A stretch of 13,510 nt of DNA from Eubacteriaceae bacterium (GTDB taxonomy: Bacteria; Bacillota; Clostridia; Lachnospirales; Lachnospiraceae): assembly GCA_902362875.1 (NCBI GenBank), contig CABIYF010000040.1, positions 1-13,510 of the forward strand, written 5' to 3'. Every line of letters starts with the position of its first letter. Position 1 is the stretch's first letter. Positions 9,567 to 13,510 of the stretch are shown here, piece after piece. The notes below the pieces were generated by a model, which was not told the DNA's origin, did no database searches, and saw only the letters and a program-made list of their open reading frames with translations. The translations under genes were made by a program, and so were the position numbers.

Positions 9567-9758
9567 CTAAGCGGACAGCCCCTCATTGTCGAAGGTGTCG
9601 CCCTCGGCAATCTTCTTCCGAATATCCTCGGAGATAATCGGGATAAATGCTTCTGTGACTGTCTGTGTGCCGACATATTCACGGCTGATTATCATCTGCA
9701 CTGGTGCTTTCGGCACGACACGCTTTCTCTTTTTATCTTCTTTCTTATCCTCGCCCAT
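9567..9758 (-). CDS. Small basic unknown protein (63 aa) upstream of the recombinase
   Basis: I chose the ATG at 9758 because a good ribosome site (AAAGGAAG) sits about 9 bases upstream. The longer frame back to 9818 has no such site and runs through a hairpin region. The 63 residues begin with a charged Lys/Arg/Asp/Glu stretch (MGEDKKEDKKRKR), followed by a compact region (about 20-52) and an acidic tail. There is no membrane segment or cysteine motif. It lies 54 bp before the recombinase, in the same direction, so it could be a recombination accessory or directionality factor; that is only positional inference. I do not recognise its family. Confidence 0.75.
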   Translation of the reverse strand: MGEDKKEDKKRKRVVPKAPVQMIISREYVGTQTVTEAFIPIISEDIRKKIAEGDTFDNEGLSA

Positions 9759-9771
9759 ACTTAAATCTTCC

Positions 9772-9816
9772 TTTCCAGACAGGGCGAGAGAACGTCTGGA
9801 AACGCCCCGCCCTGTC
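9772..9816 (-). promoter_or_regulatory. Two mutually exclusive hairpins in the leader of the 63-aa gene
   Basis: GACAGGGCG (9778-9786) is exactly complementary to CGCCCTGTC (9808-9816). TTTCCAGAC (9772-9780) is exactly complementary to GTCTGGAAA (9794-9802). The two stems share bases 9778-9780 and are interleaved, so only one can form fully. In the minus-strand mRNA the second stem takes up GUCUGGAAA, which runs into the AAAGGAAG ribosome site. This arrangement could switch access to that site. The complementarity is seen directly; regulation is inferred. Confidence 0.55.
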
Positions 9817-9828
9817 AATCAGATACCA

Positions 9829-10059
9829 TCAATCCCCGCTGTTTAATTCTTTCTGTAATGCTTTAAGGAGTGCCGCCGCTTCATCAGCGTTCAACGTGAT
9901 ACCCTTTCCGCACTTCCCACGGTTCGGGGAAAAGCTGCGGATGTCATATTTCGGCTCTCTCCCGTTCCATGAGATAAGATTGATTTCCTTTGTGTAGCCG
10001 CTGTCACTCGCAGACAATACGGCGATTTCCTTTACAATCTTATACTGGATTTCTTTCAT
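9829..10059 (-). CDS. YdbC-like protein, PC4-type single-strand nucleic-acid binding fold
   Basis: This 76-residue protein resembles the YdbC/PC4-like family of Firmicutes mobile elements. Shared traits are the beta-strand pattern around TKEINLISWNGREPKYDIRSF, the GKGITL motif, and a C-terminal helix (EAAALLKALQKEL). Members of the PC4 fold bind single-stranded DNA as dimers. Here it may protect or organise single-stranded DNA during transfer or replication of the element; that role is inferred. GAGG and AAGGA lie just before the ATG. It follows parB by 76 bp and precedes the 63-aa gene by 70 bp, so all are probably co-transcribed. Confidence 0.75.
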   Translation of the reverse strand: MKEIQYKIVKEIAVLSASDSGYTKEINLISWNGREPKYDIRSFSPNRGKCGKGITLNADEAAALLKALQKELNSGD

Positions 10060-10135
10060 TCCTTACCTCATTTTCCTTAAAATCCTGTCTTTCTCCTGTT
10101 CCAAATTCCTGCATTTACTTCCCGAAAAAAGAAGA

Positions 10136-10990
10136 TTAGCGGCTGTCCCTGCCCCGTTTTCTCTGCAACTCACGTTCCAGAAGTCGGATGATGGTTTCCT
10201 CCATCTGCTTCGGCGTTGTGTTCTTCGGAAAATACTTTTTCAGCTTGCTTGTGTTGATTTTCAAGGTTTCTTTCTGGTTGCCCTTTTCCTCCGTCATAAT
10301 TGCAAATATCGTATCCATGTCAAGCCGCCCGCTCTGGCTTAACTGTTTCATCCGCTGTGCCTGTGAAAGTGAGGGTGTTGCTTCTTCACTCTCCATCGTG
10401 GCAAAGAGGTTTTCCTGCTCGTCTTTCTTCAAAAAGGACAGCTCCACCGCAGGCGTGAGGGCGATTTTCCCCTCGTCCACCATCTGCAAAATCGGCGGTA
10501 TCAGTTCCGTCAGGCGGATGAAACGCTGCACGGTCATCCTGCCCACGCCGAAGCCCTGTGCCACTTTGTCGTCCGTCCGCAACTTCGTCACAACTTGTGA
10601 CGAGGTTAAATCCGTGCGGAAACCCTGCCGCTTCATGGCTTCGGATTTCATCTTGTAGGCAAACGCCCGCTCGCTCGGCAGGATATTTTCACGCTGCAAA
10701 TTGCTGTCTACAAGGGTGATGATGGCTCGGTCACGGTCTAAGGGCAGGACAAAAGCGGGGATTGTGTTTATCCCTGCAAGTTCAGACGCACGGACACGCC
10801 GCTGTCCTGCAATCACTTCATAGCCGTCCCCGTCCTCTTTCGGGCGTGTGATTATCGGCGTGACAATGCCAAATTCCTTGATGCTTTCCGCTAACTCTGA
10901 CAGCGTTTCATCCTCTGCCACATGAAACGGATTGTCGGGAAACGGGTACAAGTCTTTGGTCTTTAACACCTTAAAATCCTGTTTCTTCAT
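10136..10990 (-). CDS. ParB/Spo0J-family partition-like protein
   Basis: This 284-residue protein has an N-terminal ParB domain (about 5-110) with the nucleotide-binding GERRxRA-type motif, here GQRRVRAS (62-69), and the following NLQREN block (97-102). A central helix-turn-helix (about 142-165, VAQGFGVGRMTVQRFIRL) comes next. The C-terminal region (about 235-284) is basic and probably dimerises. It starts 7 bases after the relaxase stop, which suggests translational coupling. ParB proteins of this type load onto a centromere-like site and may help maintain an excised, replicating form or regulate element genes. No ParA is visible in the window, so it may act without one, as a regulator, or use the host's. 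Family assignment is firm; the exact role on this element is inferred. Confidence 0.9.
   Translation of the reverse strand: MKKQDFKVLKTKDLYPFPDNPFHVAEDETLSELAESIKEFGIVTPIITRPKEDGDGYEVIAGQRRVRASELAGINTIPAFVLPLDRDRAIITLVDSNLQRENILPSERAFAYKMKSEAMKRQGFRTDLTSSQVVTKLRTDDKVAQGFGVGRMTVQRFIRLTELIPPILQMVDEGKIALTPAVELSFLKKDEQENLFATMESEEATPSLSQAQRMKQLSQSGRLDMDTIFAIMTEEKGNQKETLKINTSKLKKYFPKNTTPKQMEETIIRLLERELQRKRGRDSR
10585..10603. promoter_or_regulatory. 19-bp perfect palindrome inside the ParB gene, candidate binding site
   Basis: TCGTCACAA and TTGTGACGA are exact reverse complements around a single C. The palindrome lies in codons for SSQVVTK of the ParB-like protein. It contains GTCAC/GTGAC, the same core as the GGTGACAGY iterons of the control region. 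It could be a parS-like or autoregulatory site; a chance palindrome under coding constraint is also possible. Confidence 0.3.
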
Positions 10991-10997
10991 TCACTTT

Positions 10998-11963
10998 TTA
11001 CCTTTCTCTTGATTTATTTCTTCCTGTTTTCTGCAATTCTTCTAATACGTCTGGCGGGATTTTCTTTAATATCCGCCCCATCTGCTCATTGGTTCTCTGC
11101 AATTCAAATATCTTCTGATTCGCTTTCTGCACCTTTAATTCCTGCTCGTACTTTTCATCACGCATACGCCCCGCATAATCTGATTCCTGCCCGATTTGCT
11201 CCTTTAGTCTGTCGATATAGGCACTCTGCTTACTGATTTCCTTAGAGAATTTCTCCACGTTTGGGAGCCATGCCGCAATCAGTTCCAGTGCCTTGTCACG
11301 CTTCTTCCCTGCGTTAAAGGCGTTGATGTCGGAGAGGGCAGACACGATTTCCTCATACTGTTTATCAAGCCTGCCGCCCAATTTATAGAGCCATGTGGGG
11401 ACGTGTTTCCGTTTCGTTTCCATTGAGGACTGACCCCGTTCAAGCTGATTCCACCGTGAGGACATCCGCTCATGGTAGGCGGTCTGCCACTCGGATAATG
11501 ATTTCTGGTTGCCTAAAATAGACTTTGCTGACAACTTATTGTCTGGCGTAATCGGCACAAAACAGAGGTGCATGTGCGGTGTTCTCTCATCCATATGGAC
11601 AACTGCGGAGAGGATATTTTTCTCCCCGACACGCTCCGAAATGAAGTCCAGAGCCATCGTAAAATACGCTTTCTGTTCTTCGGGCGGTAACTGGTTCATA
11701 AATTCTGGCGAAGCCGTGATAAGCGTTTCCACCATCATCACGCTGTCTTTCCTTGTCCTGCACCCCGCTTCGGCTACCATACGGTTAATCTCTTTCTTGT
11801 AGGTGTAGCGTGGTGGTTTTACAAGGTGATAGTTATTTTTAGAGCGTTCCATATCTATATCTGGATTGCTTTTGTAGGCTTCTTTCTTCCGCTCGTTGTG
11901 GCGTTCACAAGCCGCAACGCCGCCCGCTTTGCGTTTCTGGAAACGCAGGATTGCATAGGGCAT
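10998..11963 (-). CDS. MobV-family relaxase (Mob_Pre, plasmid mobilisation/recombination enzyme)
   Basis: This 321-residue protein should nick the element's oriT and bind the 5' end of the transferred strand. The N-terminus holds the MobV motif around His22 (CERHNERKKEAYKSNPDID). His22 matches the numbering I recall for the catalytic histidine of pMV158 MobM. The metal-binding motif HxDExxPHxH is complete (His123, Asp125, Glu126, His130, His132). After about residue 235 the protein is a long coiled coil ending in a basic tail. At 321 residues it is shorter than MobM of about 490, the loss being C-terminal. The start is supported by AAAGGAAG just upstream of the ATG at 11963. It follows the control region containing a matching oriT at 12155-12197 and is probably coupled to parB downstream. 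Confidence 0.95.
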   Translation of the reverse strand: MPYAILRFQKRKAGGVAACERHNERKKEAYKSNPDIDMERSKNNYHLVKPPRYTYKKEINRMVAEAGCRTRKDSVMMVETLITASPEFMNQLPPEEQKAYFTMALDFISERVGEKNILSAVVHMDERTPHMHLCFVPITPDNKLSAKSILGNQKSLSEWQTAYHERMSSRWNQLERGQSSMETKRKHVPTWLYKLGGRLDKQYEEIVSALSDINAFNAGKKRDKALELIAAWLPNVEKFSKEISKQSAYIDRLKEQIGQESDYAGRMRDEKYEQELKVQKANQKIFELQRTNEQMGRILKKIPPDVLEELQKTGRNKSRER

Positions 11964-12003
11964 AATCCATCATCTTCCTTTCTTCGGCGGGTAACTGCCC
12001 TTT

Positions 12004-12048
12004 GGGTGACAGCGGTGACAGTGGTGACAGCGATATTGGGATACCCCC
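12004..12048 (+). repeat. Iteron repeat copy A (inverted relative to copies B and C)
   Basis: Three tandem 9-mers GGTGACAGC, GGTGACAGT and GGTGACAGC (12005-12031) are followed by GATATTGGGATACCCCC. The 45-base block is the reverse complement of copy C (12423-12467) with one mismatch. It lies 41 bases before the relaxase start, so a protein bound here could repress the relaxase operon. Short spaced repeats like this are typical of initiator or partition-protein binding sites; which protein binds is unknown. Confidence 0.8.
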
Positions 12049-12154
12049 TCGCATGAGCCGTCACCGTCACCCCGACATTCTTTTATCCGAAGCCGCAAGG
12101 CGCAGGATAGCAGGGCGACAGCTCTGCCTTAAGGGAGCCCAGAGGGAACGTCTG

Positions 12155-12197
12155 GCACACGACTTTGCAGGGCAAAGTGTAGTGTGTTACACCCTGT
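12155..12197 (+). other. pMV158-like origin of transfer (oriT/RSA)
   Basis: The + strand reads GCACAC, then the perfect stem ACTTTGC / GCAAAGT (12162-12168 with 12172-12178), then GTGTA / TACAC (12177-12181 with 12188-12192) around the loop GTGTGT. This repeats the layout of the pMV158 oriT, including its nick word TAGTGTG/TTA. By that analogy the MobV relaxase would cut between G12186 and T12187. Strand transfer would then run to the right and bring the relaxase gene in last. The site is 192 bp upstream of the relaxase gene. Comparison with pMV158 is from memory of its published sequence. Confidence 0.85.
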
Positions 12198-12204
12198 AAA
12201 CGCA

Positions 12205-12233
12205 GTCGGAAAAATCAGAAGGATTTTTCTGAC
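12205..12233. terminator. Strong stem-loop just right of oriT
   Basis: GTCGGAAAAATC (12205-12216) pairs with GATTTTTCTGAC (12222-12233) over 12 base pairs, one of them G-U, around AGAAG. It lies 172 bases past the ATPase stop. It could act as a terminator of the ATPase transcript, although the U run is inside the stem rather than after it. Alternatively it could be a structural part of the transfer or replication origin. Confidence 0.45.
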
Positions 12234-12327
12234 CGCAGGGGTGGTTTTACACGCCGAAAAGGGCGGGTAAATCCCACGCCTGCACTTTGCGTTTGCGGGG
12301 TGTTCTCCCGTAGGGATGACAGCGGCA

Positions 12328-12370
12328 GGGTATCCTAAAATCACTGTCACCGCCGTCACCGCTGTCACCC
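12328..12370 (-). repeat. Iteron repeat copy B
   Basis: This is a 43-base direct copy of 12425-12467 with four mismatches. Read on the minus strand it holds GGTGACAGC, GGTGACGGC and GGTGACAGT, followed by a diverged GATTTTAGGATACCC. It starts 52 bases from copy C and is purely noncoding, so conservation of its 9-mers points to protein binding rather than a coding role. Confidence 0.75.
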
Positions 12371-12400
12371 GCAGGGCAGAGCCGCCCGCTTTACACGGCT

Positions 12401-13432
12401 TTAAGCTTCAATGACAGTAACAGGGGGTATCCCAATATCGCTGTCACCACCGTCACCGCTGTCACCCTCCTGCCTTGCAAGCGAAATCTGCCTGCCGTGT
12501 TTTTTGCGGCTGTACTGATAGGCGATATGGTTCTCACTTAAAAATGTGGTGCGGTATTCATTTAGCCATTTCGTAATCACCGTGGGTATGGTTTCCGTTT
12601 CTCCCATTGCGGCTAACAGTTCCGTTGCCGTGCCTGCCCATTTTTCCTTATCCCTCATAAAATCCACCAACCGAAAAAGGACGTCTGGTATCGTTTCTTT
12701 CGCAAGCTGCTCCTGTGTTTTCCTCTCCACAAGTTCCCAACTGCAATCACGGAAACGCAGCGTGTATTCCTGATAAGGCGTATCCCTGCCTGTCACATAC
12801 AGCTTGGCGGTATCGGATGCCCGTTTCTCCTTTTCCAGAACAAAGGTAGCGTCCGCACTCCCCGTTAAGCCTGTCGTCCCAGACACCTTGTTGAACACAT
12901 CGCTGTCATTCTGCTTTCGGATATGGTGTACGACTACTACCGCCAGAGAATGCCTATCGGCAAAGTCTTTGATGAGGGAGATGTCCCCATAGTCGCTTGC
13001 GTAGGCATTGTCTTTTGAAGCTGTACGGACTTTCTGCAAAGTGTCAATCACAATGAGCCTGCTGTCTGGATAGTCTTTCAGATAATCCTCCAACTGCACG
13101 ATAAGACCGTCTGACAGCTTGCAGCTTGCCACGGCAAAGTGAAGCCGCCTGCTTGCTTCGTCCGTCAATCGGAACAGCCTGTCCTGTATGCGGCAGAACG
13201 TGTCCTCAAGGCAGAGGTAAAGCACGTCGCCCTCCATTGTCGGCATATCCCACAAGGGAAGTCCCTGCGACACGCATAGGCATAGCTTCAGCATGAGCCA
13301 GCTCTTGCCTATCTTCTGTGAGCCGCAGAACAGCGATAAACCTGTCGGAATAAGGCTGTCCACCACAAAGGACGGTTTCTCAAGCGGCTCATAAAGGAGC
13401 GTTTCGGCGTTGACTGTCTGTAACTTCTGCAT
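12401..13432 (-). CDS. RepA-like AAA ATPase (RecA-fold helicase, plasmid replication type)
   Basis: This 343-residue protein belongs to the RepA/AAA_25 group of RecA-fold ATPases, related to the hexameric helicase RepA of RSF1010. Walker A is GSQKIGKS (37-44), Walker B is LIVID (126-130), and the following VVVVHHIRK (165-173) and SGTTGLTGSADA (184-195) match family motifs. The region at about 255-325 looks like a winged-helix DNA-binding domain. The final GDSGDGGDSDIGIPP is encoded by an iteron copy. The start is supported by AAGGAGG 7 bases upstream. It would unwind DNA at an origin, probably the adjacent iteron region, giving a replicating excised form. An initiator or primase is expected but not seen; it may lie to the right of the window. 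Confidence 0.85.
   Translation of the reverse strand: MQKLQTVNAETLLYEPLEKPSFVVDSLIPTGLSLFCGSQKIGKSWLMLKLCLCVSQGLPLWDMPTMEGDVLYLCLEDTFCRIQDRLFRLTDEASRRLHFAVASCKLSDGLIVQLEDYLKDYPDSRLIVIDTLQKVRTASKDNAYASDYGDISLIKDFADRHSLAVVVVHHIRKQNDSDVFNKVSGTTGLTGSADATFVLEKEKRASDTAKLYVTGRDTPYQEYTLRFRDCSWELVERKTQEQLAKETIPDVLFRLVDFMRDKEKWAGTATELLAAMGETETIPTVITKWLNEYRTTFLSENHIAYQYSRKKHGRQISLARQEGDSGDGGDSDIGIPPVTVIEA
12423..12467 (-). repeat. Iteron repeat copy C, overlapping the end of the ATPase gene
   Basis: This 45-base copy lies in the last codons of the ATPase gene and encodes its GDSGDGGDSDIGIPP tail. The 9-mers on the minus strand are GGTGACAGC, GGTGACGGT and GGTGACAGC. It matches copy A (opposite orientation) in 44 of 45 positions. 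Copies A and B may derive from duplication of this gene end, or the gene may have been extended through an iteron block. Confidence 0.8.
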
Positions 13433-13475
13433 GGCTTTCCTCCTTTCGGGCGGTGTCTTTGTTTTCGTTGCACAT
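13389..13475 (-). CDS. Possible 28-aa leader peptide overlapping the ATPase start
   Basis: An ATG at 13475 lies 9 bases after a perfect AAGGAGG and opens a 28-codon frame rich in charged residues (MCNENKDTARKEESHAE...). It ends at a TGA 44 bases inside the ATPase gene, in another frame. Its translation would pass over the ATPase ribosome site and could couple or tune ATPase synthesis. The ribosome site is the main evidence; the peptide itself shows no family features. Confidence 0.4.
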   Translation of the reverse strand: MCNENKDTARKEESHAEVTDSQRRNAPL

Positions 13476-13510
13476 AGGCGTTGACCTCCTTAAAAATAGA
13501 TTTACTCCCA

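Larger units (their letters stand above)
11964..12400. other. Noncoding control region between relaxase and ATPase genes
   Basis: About 440 bases without a trusted gene. It holds iteron copies A and B, the oriT, a stem-loop and a degenerate GTCACC pair (12059-12070). Open frames crossing it (for example 12129-12368 minus and 12002-12199 plus) translate the repeats and look like by-products. No clear -35/-10 pair for the relaxase was found. The mix of oriT, iterons and hairpins suggests the joint transfer, replication and partition region of the element. Confidence 0.7.
7656..13510 (-). mobile_element. Integrative mobilizable element (serine recombinase, MobV relaxase), right end outside window
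   Basis: This block interrupts the LRR gene and is visibly richer in GC than the flanking host DNA. It carries a full mobilisation and integration set: large serine recombinase, MobV relaxase with its oriT, ParB-like protein, PC4-like protein, and a RepA-like ATPase with iteron repeats. No coupling protein, VirB4 or other type IV secretion gene appears in the visible part. It therefore looks like a mobilizable element that needs a helper, although conjugation genes could lie beyond the right edge. No cargo such as antibiotic resistance is visible. A MobV relaxase with a TnpX-type recombinase recalls Tn4451/Tn4453, but the gene order differs. Confidence 0.85.

Noticed and set aside
9567..9818. 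Longer start at 9818 for the small gene before the recombinase
   Set aside because: The longer frame lacks a ribosome site and its extra codons lie in the leader hairpins; the ATG at 9758 has AAAGGAAG at proper spacing.
10060..10115. Very short frame overlapping the start of the YdbC-like gene
   Set aside because: It has about 24 codons, a weak ribosome site and no conserved features; it is more likely a chance frame in the gap after parB.
12129..12368. 79-codon minus-strand frame between relaxase and ATPase genes
   Set aside because: It is a translation of an iteron block and the oriT complement; there is no ribosome site and no family feature.
12004..12467. CRISPR array
   Set aside because: The repeats are tandem 9-mers in three blocks with one block inverted; there are no regular unique spacers and no cas genes.

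Overview
The window looks like a chromosomal segment of a gut-type Clostridia, most likely Lachnospiraceae (inferred from AT-rich clostridial codon use, strong AAGGAGG-type ribosome sites, zinc-ribbon proteins, and a giant secreted protein of leucine-rich-repeat and Ig-like modules). A mobile element has inserted into this segment. Every gene I trust reads on the minus strand, so the biological order runs from right to left.

Host part, about 1-7655, AT-rich. A long gene (2242-7662) encodes a surface or secreted protein built from repeated units of Ig-like strands, a degenerate EF-hand-like segment and leucine-rich repeats, ending in two lysine-rich Big_2 domains. It has no start codon of its own in the window because the element has cut it. 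A terminator follows it (about 2161-2204). A clear promoter (2117-2145) then starts a two-gene operon: a soluble triple zinc-ribbon protein (1545-2075) and a membrane-anchored single zinc-ribbon protein with an external domain (553-1533). Beyond these is a striking 152-bp palindromic element (363-514) with perfect 32-bp inverted arms, then about 360 bp with no credible gene.

Mobile part, about 7656-13510 and continuing past the right edge, visibly richer in GC. In transcription order it holds a possible short leader ORF, a RepA-like AAA ATPase (12401-13432), a noncoding control region (11964-12400), a MobV relaxase (10998-11963), a ParB-like protein (10136-10990), a YdbC/PC4-like protein (9829-10059), a 63-residue unknown protein (9567-9758) and a large serine recombinase (7575-9512). 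The control region carries an oriT very like that of pMV158 and three copies of an iteron-bearing repeat.

Together this is best read as an integrative mobilizable element. The recombinase would integrate and excise it, the MobV relaxase would nick the oriT for transfer by a helper conjugation system, and the ATPase, ParB and iterons would support replication or maintenance after excision. The recombinase reading frame runs across the element end, so its last roughly 27 codons come from the interrupted host gene. The other half of the host gene and the other element end should lie outside the window.
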